Source: Eubacterium pyruvativorans (GTDB taxonomy: Bacteria; Bacillota; Clostridia; Peptostreptococcales; Anaerovoracaceae). From it: DNA of 64,000 nt. Each line of letters begins with the position of its first letter. Within the stretch, counting starts at the first letter, position 1. Shown here in pieces: positions 35,215-43,895 of the stretch. The notes under the pieces are model-generated. The model was not told where the DNA came from, searched no databases, and worked only from the letters and a program-made list of their open reading frames with translations. The stretch covers positions 120,378 to 184,377 of the forward strand of contig NZ_FNBF01000001.1 in assembly GCF_900102225.1 (NCBI RefSeq), read 5' to 3'. A program made the position numbers and the translations under genes.

Positions 35215-36093
35215 ATGAAAAACGAAGAAATCGGCAGAATCTATTTCTTTCAGACCTGGTACGGTGAAAACGGCTGGCTGCACAATTTCTTTCCTGCCCC
35301 GTTCCGTTACGGCTCCTTCGGAAAGACGAAGGGGGTATATGCTTCGGCGGAGCAGTTCCTGATGCAGCAGAAGGCTTCTGTGCTGGGGTCTGACGAAGTG
35401 GCGGAGCAGATCATGGCGAATCTGGACCCGGAGACGGAGAAGAAGCTGGGGAGGAGCATCCTAAATTACGACGAGGCCCTCTGGTCGGCGATTCGGTTCC
35501 AGACGGTCCGCCGGGGCATCCGGGCGAAATTCCAGCAGAATCCTCAGATTCTCCGCTTTTTGCTGGATACCGGCGGATCGGAGATCGCAGAAGTGAGTTC
35601 TACGGATCGTTTGTGGGGTATCGGGCTGGATGCGGAGGATCCCCGCAGACTGGATCCGGCGAACTGGGAAGGAGAGAATCTGCTGGGAAACATTCTGAAA
35701 CAGGTGCGCCGGGATCTGTTTGACTGGCTTTCGGTCCGGGAACCGGAGCGGATTCAGTATATCGACGGAAACGCCATTCTGGAGTACGAGGAGGAAGCGT
35801 ATTTCCCGCCTTTTGCAGATCTTCTGGACATGCCGTTTGCAGAAGCGGCTGAGGTTCCCCGGGTGGGGGAGATCCTGATGCCCTATGCCAGGATCGCAGA
35901 GAAACGGCGTACCGGCTCCTGCGGGAATCCGGAAGAATTTCTGGAGGAAACCCGGAAGCGGGGCGGGCTGTCCATCCGGAAAATGGACCGGATGATCCGC
36001 CGGGGGGAGAACACGAACCTGCCGGAGGCGGGATTCAGTGAAATGATACAGGATCTGTACGACCAGTGCCGTTTCGGTGTTATCAAGCTCTGA
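35215..36093 (+). CDS. NADAR-family protein with a C-terminal extension
   Basis: A 292-residue protein. Residues 1-165 match the NADAR/YbiA fold (LHNFFPAPF, ASAEQFLMQQKA, LWGIGLDAEDPRRLDPANWEGENLLGNILKQVR), which in known members cleaves N-glycosidic bonds in riboflavin-precursor intermediates or removes ADP-ribose from guanine in DNA. The last 125 residues (from REPERIQYIDGNAILEYEEE) are not recognised and carry a basic patch (RKRGGLSIRKMDRMIRRG). The closeness to a zinc-ribbon gene may be functional. Confidence 0.75.
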   Translation: MKNEEIGRIYFFQTWYGENGWLHNFFPAPFRYGSFGKTKGVYASAEQFLMQQKASVLGSDEVAEQIMANLDPETEKKLGRSILNYDEALWSAIRFQTVRRGIRAKFQQNPQILRFLLDTGGSEIAEVSSTDRLWGIGLDAEDPRRLDPANWEGENLLGNILKQVRRDLFDWLSVREPERIQYIDGNAILEYEEEAYFPPFADLLDMPFAEAAEVPRVGEILMPYARIAEKRRTGSCGNPEEFLEETRKRGGLSIRKMDRMIRRGENTNLPEAGFSEMIQDLYDQCRFGVIKL

Positions 36094-36144
36094 CGACCGG
36101 GCGGGGATGATTTTTTTGTCAAAAAGAACCAAAGGAGGACGATC

Positions 36145-36441
36145 ATGGAGAAGGATACTTTCTATAATTTCCGGCCCACGGACGAAGTGGGAAATTACGT
36201 GAAGTTCGACGATGTAAACCGCCGGATGATGGTAAAAATCACGACCCGGCTCACGAACTATCCGGAGGATTATGCGCTGATCCGGTATGAGGACGTGAAG
36301 GATGCGGAACTGACGGAAGACGGAGGAATTCGGGTCCTCGTTTCTGTGGGCGGAGACCGGGTTATTCCGGTGAGCCGGCGTCATCCGAAGGAAGCACTGA
36401 CCATATTGTCCAGAATCCGCACCATCGGGTTCAAGCTGTAG
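36145..36441 (+). CDS. Hypothetical protein, 98 residues
   Basis: A small, soluble, charged protein with AGGAGG upstream and normal codon use. It appears to be mixed beta strands with a C-terminal helix (PKEALTILSRIRTIGFKL). I do not recognise a family. It lies between the NADAR gene and the ABC permease, 14 bases before the latter. Confidence 0.6.
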   Translation: MEKDTFYNFRPTDEVGNYVKFDDVNRRMMVKITTRLTNYPEDYALIRYEDVKDAELTEDGGIRVLVSVGGDRVIPVSRRHPKEALTILSRIRTIGFKL

Positions 36442-36455
36442 CGGGACGGTTCGGT

Positions 36456-37541
36456 ATGGAAAGAACACCAGACAGAAAAACACTCGATCATGCAGCGGAA
36501 CCCGCCAGGGAAACCGGTTACGACCGCAGGCAGAGAGCCCGGTTCACTCTGGTTTTTCTGATGCTGGGTGCAGCGGCTGTGGGCGCCTGTGTGCTGAGTA
36601 TCCGGATCGGCAATGTGGGGATTCCGGCGGGACGCATTCTGGAGATCCTCTTCACCGGGCCGGACGGCACGAGGGAGGGGGATATCCTCTGGACGATCCG
36701 CCTGCCCCGGATTCTGACCGCCGCACTGCTGGGGGGCGCCCTGTCTCTGTCGGGTTTTCTGCTGCAGACGTTTTTCGGCAATCCCATCGCAGGGCCTTTC
36801 GTGCTGGGCATTTCCTCCGGTGCGAAACTGACGGTGGCGCTGACCTTGATTTTTTTCCTGCATTCCTTCGGAACGGCGTCCTCCTGGACCCTGATCGCCG
36901 CCGCCTTCTGCGGCTCTCTTGCAGCGACGGGGTTCATCCTGCTGGTGGCCCGGAAAGTGCAGAATATGGCGGCGCTGCTGGTGGCCGGCATCATGATCGG
37001 ATATATCTGCTCGGCGGTGACGGATTTCGTCATTACCTTCGCAGAGGATTCGGATATTGTGAACCTCCGGGGCTGGTCCCTGGGCAGCTTCTCCGGCATG
37101 AACTGGTCCTCGGTCCGGGTCTGTTTCCTGGTGGTTCTTCCGGTTTTCCTGCTGACCCTGCTGCTGTCCAAGCCGATCAGCGCCTGTCAGCTGGGGGAGG
37201 ATTATGCTGTCAGCCTGGGGGTGAACATGAAGCGGTTCCGCATTCTGCTGATCGGACTTTCCAGTATCCTTTCCGGCTGCGTCACCGCATTTGCGGGACC
37301 GATCTCCTTCGTGGGAATTGCGGTGCCGTTTCTGGTGAAGGCTGCCCTGGATTCCGCCAAGCCCCTGGCAGTGATTCCGGGCACTTTTCTGGGCGGCGCC
37401 GTGTTCTGCATGCTGTCTGACCTCATTGCCCGGACGGCGTTCTCCCCGGTGGAGCTGAATATCAGTACGGTAACTTCTGTATTCGGCGCCCCGGTGGTGA
37501 TTTTCATGATGATCCGCGAAAGGAGAGATCGTTCCCGATGA
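36456..37541 (+). CDS. FecCD-family ABC transporter permease (iron/corrinoid type)
   Basis: A 361-residue permease with about ten membrane helices. Family features include RLPRILTAALLGGALSLSGFLLQTFFGNPIAGPFVLGISSGA and LGVNMKRFR (coupling helix), with GPISFVGIAVPFLVK. FecCD permeases import iron-siderophore, haem or vitamin B12 complexes. It is coupled by a 4-base overlap to its ATPase and followed by cobalamin synthesis genes, so a corrinoid or cobalt complex is plausible. The matching binding protein is at 56-57 kb. Confidence 0.9.
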   Translation: MERTPDRKTLDHAAEPARETGYDRRQRARFTLVFLMLGAAAVGACVLSIRIGNVGIPAGRILEILFTGPDGTREGDILWTIRLPRILTAALLGGALSLSGFLLQTFFGNPIAGPFVLGISSGAKLTVALTLIFFLHSFGTASSWTLIAAAFCGSLAATGFILLVARKVQNMAALLVAGIMIGYICSAVTDFVITFAEDSDIVNLRGWSLGSFSGMNWSSVRVCFLVVLPVFLLTLLLSKPISACQLGEDYAVSLGVNMKRFRILLIGLSSILSGCVTAFAGPISFVGIAVPFLVKAALDSAKPLAVIPGTFLGGAVFCMLSDLIARTAFSPVELNISTVTSVFGAPVVIFMMIRERRDRSR

Positions 37542-38656
37542 CCGTGACATCCTCAGAGACAACCTTCCGGGTGGAACTTCGACATCTGACTGCAGGGTAT
37601 GATGCGCCCTTGCTCCGGGATCTTTCTATTCAGCTGGGAAGAGGGGAGATCCTGACCCTGATCGGACCCAACGGCGCCGGGAAGTCCACCCTGCTGAAGA
37701 CCCTGGCGGGGCGCCTCCGGCCCCTGGGGGGAACCATCTTCTATGACGGACGGGACGCTTCCCGGCTGACGGACGGAGAAAGGGCCCGGAAGCTTTCTGT
37801 CATGCTGACGGAGCGGCCCCGGCCGGAGCGCATGACCTGCCGGGAACTGGTCCGGACGGGACGCTATCCCTATACAGGCCGGCTGGGGGTATTGACAAAA
37901 AAAGACCGGAAGGCGGCCGACGACGCCATTCACCTGGTGGGAGCAGAGGCCATTTCAGACCGGGACTGGGACAGTATCAGCGACGGGCAGAAGCAGAGAA
38001 TTCTGCTGGCCCGGGCGATCTGCCAGGACCCGGATATTCTGCTGCTGGATGAACCGACTTCCTATCTGGATATCCATCACAAGGCCTCACTGCTGGAGAT
38101 CCTCCGGAAGCTGTCCCGGGAAACCGGCGTCACGGTGATTCAGTCTCTTCATGAGATCGATCTGGCTCAGAAAGTGTCGGACCTTGTGCTCTGTGTGGGA
38201 ACGGAGGGAGAACTCTTCTGCGGAACGCCGGAAGAGGTGTTCCGGGGAGACCGGATCGCCGCCCTGTACCATATGGCGGAAGGAACCTACGATGCGCTGA
38301 CCGGAAGCATGGAGCTGCCTCGGCCGGCGGGCCTTCCCCGGGTGCTGGTTCTCTCCTGCGGCGGTACCGGTATTCCCGTGTACCACCGGCTCCAGCGGGA
38401 GGGTGTGCCGTTTGCTGCCGGTATTCTGTGGGAAAATGACGTGGACTTCCGGGTGGCCCGGCAGCTGGCGGCGGAGGTCGTCAGCGTGCCGGCGTTTTCA
38501 CCCGCCCCGGAGGAAGCGGTCCGGCGGATGGGGGAACTGGCGGAGATGGCCGAAGCGGTCATTGACTGCGGGTTTCCGGAAGAGCCGTTCAGCCGGTGTA
38601 TGACTGAACTCCGGGAGGATGCGGCCCGAAACGGGAAACTGAGGAAGGAGGAATAA
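37538..38656 (+). CDS. ABC transporter ATPase (iron/corrinoid type) with extra C-terminal domain
   Basis: A 372-residue ATPase. The nucleotide-binding domain (1-245) has Walker A GPNGAGKST, Walker B ILLLDEPTSYLD and the switch SLHEIDLA. The signature is ISDGQKQR rather than LSGGQ, a variant seen in other FecE-type ATPases. Residues about 265-372 are an added domain starting LPRVLVLSCGGTGIPVYHRL, with alternating strands and helices; this resembles a small Rossmann-like fold, with unknown role, possibly ligand sensing. It ends 1 base before cbiD. Confidence 0.88.
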   Translation: MTVTSSETTFRVELRHLTAGYDAPLLRDLSIQLGRGEILTLIGPNGAGKSTLLKTLAGRLRPLGGTIFYDGRDASRLTDGERARKLSVMLTERPRPERMTCRELVRTGRYPYTGRLGVLTKKDRKAADDAIHLVGAEAISDRDWDSISDGQKQRILLARAICQDPDILLLDEPTSYLDIHHKASLLEILRKLSRETGVTVIQSLHEIDLAQKVSDLVLCVGTEGELFCGTPEEVFRGDRIAALYHMAEGTYDALTGSMELPRPAGLPRVLVLSCGGTGIPVYHRLQREGVPFAAGILWENDVDFRVARQLAAEVVSVPAFSPAPEEAVRRMGELAEMAEAVIDCGFPEEPFSRCMTELREDAARNGKLRKEE

Positions 38657-38657
38657 G

Positions 38658-39848
38658 GTGACATTCGATCATTACCTCAGAAGCGGCAGTGAGCTGCTCC
38701 GATGCGGCTATACCACCGGCACCTGTGCGGCGCTGGGAGCCCGGGGAGCGCTGACCCTGCTGCTCAGCGGAAAGGCTCCCGGCATTCTCCGGGTGATGAC
38801 CCCGAAGGGCTGGCCGGTGGAGACGGAGCCGGTTCTGTGTGAGTACGCAGGAGCCGGGGCCGCCCGCTGCGGAATCCGGAAGGACGGCGGTGACGATGCA
38901 GATGCCACGGACGGCATGCTGGTGATCACGGAGGTTTCCTTCCGGCACCAGGATCGGGAAATCCTTTTTCACGGGGGGCCCGGGGTTGGCACAGTGACGA
39001 AACCGGGGCTGGATCAGCCCGTGGGAGAACCCGCCATCAACCGGGTGCCCCGGGAGATGATCCGTCAGGTATGTGTGGAATTGCTGGAAGAGGCGGACTG
39101 CCGCACCGGACTGGATATCACTGTTTCCATTCCCGGCGGGGAGGAAGCCGCCCGGAAAACCTTCAACCCCATGCTGGGGGTGGAAGGGGGATTATCCATT
39201 CTGGGTACCAGCGGCATCGTGGAACCGATGAGTGAGCGGGCGCTGGTGGACACGATCGAAACGGAGATGCGGCAGAAGACCCGGGATTGTAAGGATCTGA
39301 TTCTGACGCCGGGGAATTACGGCATGGCCTTTCTGGAGGACCGGGGCATGGCGGACACGGAGGTGCCGGTTGTGAAATATTCCAACTTTCTGGGGGAGGC
39401 GCTGGATATGGCGTCCGTGTTCGGCGTATCACGGATTCTGCTGGTGGGACATATCGGAAAAATCGTAAAAGTGGCCGGCGGCCTCATGAACACCCACTCC
39501 CGGTACGGGGACTGCCGGAAGGAGATTCTGACGGCCTGGGCAGCTGCGGAAGGGGCCGGCAGGGCGGTCTGCCGCCAGTTGATGGAGGCCATGACCACGG
39601 AGGAATGTATCCGGATTCTCAGGGAGAACGGGCTGGACCGGCAGGTGCTGTCGGATGTGACCCGGCAGATCCAGAAGGTGCTGGACCGCCGGTCGGCAGG
39701 GAAATACCGGGCCGGGGCCCTTTTCTTTTCCCGGGAATACGGCGTTCTGGGGACGACAGAGACAGCGAAGGAGATTATAAGCGAATGGAAGAACGAGAAA
39801 AAGGTATTTTCAGCGCAGTCAGCGCAGGACCCGGGGATCCGGAACTGA
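38658..39848 (+). CDS. cbiD: Cobalt-precorrin-5B C1-methyltransferase
   Basis: A 396-residue enzyme of the anaerobic corrin pathway that methylates C1. The N-terminal GYTTGTCAALGARGALTLLLSG is diagnostic, followed by GGDDADATDGM and the PAINRVPREMI segment. The start is a GTG with AGGAGG 7 bases upstream. The 3' end overlaps the start of cbiL by 64 bases in another frame. Confidence 0.95.
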   Translation: MTFDHYLRSGSELLRCGYTTGTCAALGARGALTLLLSGKAPGILRVMTPKGWPVETEPVLCEYAGAGAARCGIRKDGGDDADATDGMLVITEVSFRHQDREILFHGGPGVGTVTKPGLDQPVGEPAINRVPREMIRQVCVELLEEADCRTGLDITVSIPGGEEAARKTFNPMLGVEGGLSILGTSGIVEPMSERALVDTIETEMRQKTRDCKDLILTPGNYGMAFLEDRGMADTEVPVVKYSNFLGEALDMASVFGVSRILLVGHIGKIVKVAGGLMNTHSRYGDCRKEILTAWAAAEGAGRAVCRQLMEAMTTEECIRILRENGLDRQVLSDVTRQIQKVLDRRSAGKYRAGALFFSREYGVLGTTETAKEIISEWKNEKKVFSAQSAQDPGIRN

Positions 39849-40513
39849 TGACCCTGGGCAGTGTGAAGATCCTGGAAAAGGCAGACGTGGTGGCGGCTCC
39901 CCGCACAGCATCGGGACAGATGCTGGCGCTGGAGATTGTCCGGGGGGTCTGCCCGCTGGAAGAGAAGATCGTTCTTCCCATGGATTTTGTCATGAGCCGG
40001 GACCCTGAAGTGGTGCGGGCGCAGCACGAACGGATTGCGGCGGAGACCGCCGCTTATCTGGACCGAGGACTGAATGTGGCGATGGTGAACCTGGGAGACG
40101 TGGCTGTCTATTCCACCGCCTTCTATATCATGGAGGTGCTCCGGAAATGGGGATACACCTGCCGGATGCACGCCGGGGTTCCCAGTTTCTGTGCCGTTGC
40201 CTCCCGTCTGGGAATCAGCATGACGGAACGGAATCTGCCGGTTCATATCATTCCGGGGTCCTATCCCGTCGGCGGTCTGCTGGAACAGGAAGGCACCATC
40301 GTTCTGATGAAATCCGGCAGGCAGATCCGGAAGGTACTGGAAGAACTGAAGCACCGGGATCTGCTGAGCCGGTCTTCCATGGTGGTTAACTGCGGGATGC
40401 CGGAGGAACAGGTGATTTCCGACCTGTCCCGGCTGGATCCGTCAGAGGAAATCGGCTATTTCGCAACGATTATTGTGCGGTCCCGGCGGCCAGACAGGCC
40501 GCAGAGGACATAG
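39785..40513 (+). CDS. cbiL: Cobalt-precorrin-2 C20-methyltransferase
   Basis: A 242-residue SAM-dependent methyltransferase. The AGPGDPELMTLGSVKILEKAD segment is the tetrapyrrole methylase start, with DFVMSRDP and VNLGDVAVYST typical of CbiL/CobI. The ATG at 39785 (after GAAGGAG) is required, because the next in-frame ATG (39848) would remove the SAM-binding loop. The gene therefore truly overlaps cbiD by 64 bases. The 3' end carries a repeated hairpin sequence. Confidence 0.93.
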   Translation: MEEREKGIFSAVSAGPGDPELMTLGSVKILEKADVVAAPRTASGQMLALEIVRGVCPLEEKIVLPMDFVMSRDPEVVRAQHERIAAETAAYLDRGLNVAMVNLGDVAVYSTAFYIMEVLRKWGYTCRMHAGVPSFCAVASRLGISMTERNLPVHIIPGSYPVGGLLEQEGTIVLMKSGRQIRKVLEELKHRDLLSRSSMVVNCGMPEEQVISDLSRLDPSEEIGYFATIIVRSRRPDRPQRT

Positions 40514-40528
40514 CGGCCAGACAGGCCG
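40486..40528 (+). repeat. 16-base direct repeat of a small hairpin
   Basis: GCGGCCAGACAGGCCG occurs at 40486-40501 and 40513-40528, spaced 27 bases apart. Each copy can form a CGGCC/GGCCG hairpin with loop AGACA. The first lies in the last codons of cbiL and the second just after its stop. Confidence 0.85.
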
Positions 40529-40575
40529 AAGCCGCCGTCTTTTTCATAGCACAGACAGAAGGAGGAGCAGGGAAA

Positions 40576-41334
40576 ATGGTACATTTCGTAGGAGCAGGTC
40601 CCGGGGCGCCGGATCTCATCACGGTCCGGGGGCAGAAACTTCTGGAAGAGGCGGACTGCGTCATCTATGCGGGGAGCCTGGTGAACCCGGCGCTGCTGGA
40701 GCATACGAAAGAAGGAGCACTGATCCGAAACAGCGCCGAGATGACCCTGGAAGAGGTGCTGGAGGTGATGGAGTCCATGGAAAAACAGGGGAAAACCACG
40801 GTCCGGCTCCATACCGGAGACATGAGCCTCTACGGTGCGGTCCGGGAGCAGATGGACCGGCTGGATGCTCTGGGCATTTCCTACGATGATACCCCGGGGG
40901 TCTCCAGCTTCTGCGGTGCTGCTGCGGCCCTCCGGGCGGAATACACCCTGCCCGGGGTGAGCCAGACCGTGATCATCAGCCGTATGGCGGGACGGACCCC
41001 GGTGCCGGGCGGGGAACAGATTTCCCTGCTGGCCCGGCACGGAGCATCCATGGTTCTGTTCCTGTCCTCCGGCATGCTGCCGGCCCTGCAGGAGGAACTG
41101 CTCCGGGGGGCATATACTGAGGACACCCCGGCGGCACTGGTATACAAGGCCACCTGGCCCGAAGAGAAAGTCATCCGCTGCACCCTGGGCACCCTGGCAG
41201 AACGGGGTGCCGCCGCGGGCATCTCCAAGACGGCCCTGGTGCTGGTGGGGGATTTTCTGGGAGATGTCTACGACCGGAGTCTGCTGTACGATCCGGCCTT
41301 CACCACCGGTTTCCGGAAAGGACAGGAGCGATGA
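40576..41334 (+). CDS. cbiF: Cobalt-precorrin-4 C11-methyltransferase
   Basis: A 252-residue tetrapyrrole methylase. FVGAGPGAPDLITVRG, VRLHTGDMSLYGAVREQM and DTPGVSSFCGAAAAL match CbiF/CobM. AGGAGG lies upstream. It overlaps cbiG by 4 bases. Confidence 0.95.
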   Translation: MVHFVGAGPGAPDLITVRGQKLLEEADCVIYAGSLVNPALLEHTKEGALIRNSAEMTLEEVLEVMESMEKQGKTTVRLHTGDMSLYGAVREQMDRLDALGISYDDTPGVSSFCGAAAALRAEYTLPGVSQTVIISRMAGRTPVPGGEQISLLARHGASMVLFLSSGMLPALQEELLRGAYTEDTPAALVYKATWPEEKVIRCTLGTLAERGAAAGISKTALVLVGDFLGDVYDRSLLYDPAFTTGFRKGQER

Positions 41335-42398
41335 TCCGCTGCCTGGCGTTTTCTGACCGGGGAATGGAGTTGGCCCGGCGGATTGCGGGAGCTCTGGGGG
41401 GCAGCGCATTCCGGAGCGGCGACCCTCTCCGGGGCGCAGAATGGACAAAAAAATACTTTTCCCGTTCGGAAGCGCTGATATTCGTGGGCTCCTGCGGCAT
41501 TGCGGTGCGCATGACCGCCCCGCTGCTCCGCTCCAAGGCGGAGGACCCGGCGGTGGTTGTCATAGATGAAAGGGGCCGCTTCGTGATCCCGGTTCTCTCC
41601 GGTCATCTGGGGGGCGCCAATGATCTGGCCCGGCGGATCGCCGGCCTGACCGGCGGGACGGCGGTGCTCACCACGGCAACGGATGTAACCGGCACCTTCG
41701 CCGTGGACAGCTGGGCCCGGATTCACAATGCGTCCGTTCTGAATCCCCGGCGGATTCTGCCGTTTTCCCGGAAACTGCTGTCCGGTGCATCCGCTGTGCT
41801 GGCCAGCCGCTTCCCGTTTCAGGGAACGGCGCCGGCGGGGATCCGGCTCACAGGCATGGATTCAGAAGACGGAAACGAAGATCCGGATTCTGTGCCGGAC
41901 GCTGTGCTGGACTATGGCTTCCTGCCCGGCTTCCCGCCGGCGGGAGGTAATGTCCGGGGGGCGGAGCCCCTTCTTCTGGTTCCCCGGGTTCTGACATTGG
42001 GCATCGGATGCCGGCGGGGGGTATCGGCGGAGCAGATTGAGGAGCAGTACCGGAAGTTTCTGGAGCACACCGGCTTCCGGGAGGAAGCCTTCCGGCTGGC
42101 TGCCAGCATCGACCTGAAGCAGGGAGAGCGGGGGCTTCTGGCTTTCTGTCAGCGTCATCATCTGAAGGCCTGTTTCTATTCCCCGGACCGGCTCCGGCAA
42201 GTCACCGGCGTCAGGTCTTCGTCGGATTTCGTGAAAGAAGTGACCGGGGTGGATAATGTCTGTGAACGGGCGGCGGTTCTGGCGGCATCTTCCGGTGCAG
42301 GTCCGGGAGAACTGATCGCAGAGAAATTCCCGGGGAACGGGGTGACCCTGGCTGCCGCCGCAATGCATTATGCCCCGGATTGGAGAGATCATGAGTAA
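41331..42398 (+). CDS. cbiG: Cobalt-precorrin-5A hydrolase
   Basis: A 355-residue enzyme that opens the ring lactone and releases acetaldehyde. The features are FVGSCGIAVRMTAPLL, VLSGHLGGANDLARRIA with an acidic turn after it, and the C-terminal LGIGCRRGVSAEQI and SSDFVKEVTGVDNVCERAA. It sits between cbiF and cbiH and overlaps both neighbours. Confidence 0.93.
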   Translation: MIRCLAFSDRGMELARRIAGALGGSAFRSGDPLRGAEWTKKYFSRSEALIFVGSCGIAVRMTAPLLRSKAEDPAVVVIDERGRFVIPVLSGHLGGANDLARRIAGLTGGTAVLTTATDVTGTFAVDSWARIHNASVLNPRRILPFSRKLLSGASAVLASRFPFQGTAPAGIRLTGMDSEDGNEDPDSVPDAVLDYGFLPGFPPAGGNVRGAEPLLLVPRVLTLGIGCRRGVSAEQIEEQYRKFLEHTGFREEAFRLAASIDLKQGERGLLAFCQRHHLKACFYSPDRLRQVTGVRSSSDFVKEVTGVDNVCERAAVLAASSGAGPGELIAEKFPGNGVTLAAAAMHYAPDWRDHE

Positions 42399-43128
42399 AC
42401 TGTATGCCGTCGGTATCGGTCCCGGCCGGAAAGAATTTATGACCGAAGAAGCGCTGGAAGCACTGAACCGTTCGGAGCTGATCATCGGCTACACGGTGTA
42501 TGCGGATCAGGTGCGGGGGATATTTCCGGAGAAGGAATACATCACCACACCTATGAAACAGGAAATCGACCGGTGCCGGATGGCACTGGAGGCAGCTTCC
42601 GCCGGGAGAACCACCGCCATGGTCTGCAGCGGCGACGCCGGTGTGTACGGCATGGCGGGACTTCTGATTCAGCTGGAATCCTCCTATCCGGGGGCGGAAG
42701 TGGAAGTGGTGGCAGGGGTTACCGCCGGGATTTCCGGGGCGGCCGTGCTGGGGGCCCCTCTGGGTCATGATTTTTGTGTCATTTCCCTGTCGGATCTTCT
42801 GACGCCCTGGGAGGTGATTGAGAAGCGGCTTCGGGCAGCCGCCCGGGGAGATTTCGCCCTTTGTCTCTATAATCCCCGGTCTAAGAAGCGGAGGGACCAC
42901 CTGGCCCGGGCGGTGGGAATTCTGCTGGAAGAGGGGAAATCCCCGGATACGGTCTGCGGCTGGGTCCGTCAGATCGGCCGGACGGGGCAGGAACAGAAAG
43001 TGATGACACTGGCTCAGCTGAAGGACGAGCCGGTGGATATGTTCACCACCGTGTTCGTCGGATCCGGCAGCACGAAGCGTTACGGCAGCCGTATGGTGAC
43101 GCCGAGAGGGTATGAGAAGAAGCAATGA
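42391..43128 (+). CDS. cbiH: Cobalt-precorrin-3 C17-methyltransferase
   Basis: A 245-residue methylase that also drives ring contraction. VGIGPGRKEFMTEEALEAL, VCSGDAGVYGMAG, GVTAGISGAAVLGAPLGHDFCVISLSD and LYNPRSKKR are CbiH/CobJ hallmarks. The start at 42391 overlaps the cbiG stop by 8 bases with GGAGAG upstream; an earlier frame extension inside cbiG was not used. Confidence 0.93.
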   Translation: MSKLYAVGIGPGRKEFMTEEALEALNRSELIIGYTVYADQVRGIFPEKEYITTPMKQEIDRCRMALEAASAGRTTAMVCSGDAGVYGMAGLLIQLESSYPGAEVEVVAGVTAGISGAAVLGAPLGHDFCVISLSDLLTPWEVIEKRLRAAARGDFALCLYNPRSKKRRDHLARAVGILLEEGKSPDTVCGWVRQIGRTGQEQKVMTLAQLKDEPVDMFTTVFVGSGSTKRYGSRMVTPRGYEKKQ

Positions 43129-43895
43129 AGATCACAGTGTTCAGCGGAACAACAGAAGGGAGAATTGTGTCCCGCATTCTGGCGGAAGAGGGGCATGAAG
43201 TGACAGTTTCTGTGGTCAGCGGGTACGGCAGGGAAACGCAGGGAACGATGCCGGGGATCCGGGTTCTGACCGGTCCGAAGCTGCCCGGGGAAGTCCGCCG
43301 GCTTCTTGCGGGGCAGGATCTTCTGATCGATGCCACACACCCCTATGCGGCGCACATCACCGAAACCCTCCGGCAGGTGACGAAGGAACTGGGCATCCCG
43401 TACCGCCGGCTCCTCCGGCCGGCAGGGAAACTTCCTGAAGGCCTTTCGGAAGGGACGGGGGAAGAGGCCGGAGAAATCCGTTTCGCAGGCAGTGCGGCGG
43501 AAGCGGCGGCTCTGCTAAATGGCACCGAAGGGAACATCCTGCTGACCACCGGATCCAAGGAACTTCACGCATACAGGGGGATTCCCCGGGAGCGTCTGAT
43601 GGTGCGGGTTCTTCCCTCCGGAAAGGCGCTGGAGAGCTGCGAGCGGGAGAATATTCCCCACCGGAACATCATCGCCATGCAGGGACCCTTTCGGGAGGAA
43701 CTGAACCGGGCGCTGATTCACCAGTTTCAGATCCGGTGGCTGGTGACGAAGGACGGGGGAAGCGCCGGCGGATTCGAAGAAAAAATCCGGGCCGCCCGTT
43801 CTTCGGGCTGCGGCATTATCGTGATCCGCCGGCCGGAGGACCGGGGGCTGTCCATGGAGAGCATTCTGAAGGAAGTCAGGAAAGGAATAGAATGA
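43125..43895 (+). CDS. cbiJ: Precorrin-6A reductase
   Basis: A 256-residue NADH-dependent reductase of the corrin ring. The N-terminal VFSGTTEGRIVSRILAEEG, DATHPYAAHITETLRQV, YRRLLRP, LLTTGSKEL and AMQGPFREELN are diagnostic. It is bounded by 4-base overlaps on both sides. Confidence 0.95.
   Translation: MKITVFSGTTEGRIVSRILAEEGHEVTVSVVSGYGRETQGTMPGIRVLTGPKLPGEVRRLLAGQDLLIDATHPYAAHITETLRQVTKELGIPYRRLLRPAGKLPEGLSEGTGEEAGEIRFAGSAAEAAALLNGTEGNILLTTGSKELHAYRGIPRERLMVRVLPSGKALESCERENIPHRNIIAMQGPFREELNRALIHQFQIRWLVTKDGGSAGGFEEKIRAARSSGCGIIVIRRPEDRGLSMESILKEVRKGIE

Noticed and set aside
36100..38660. A second cobalamin riboswitch before the transporter or cbiD
   Set aside because: Gaps here are short (51, 14 and 1 bases) and contain no B12 box. 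The only aptamer is at about 50.9 kb.
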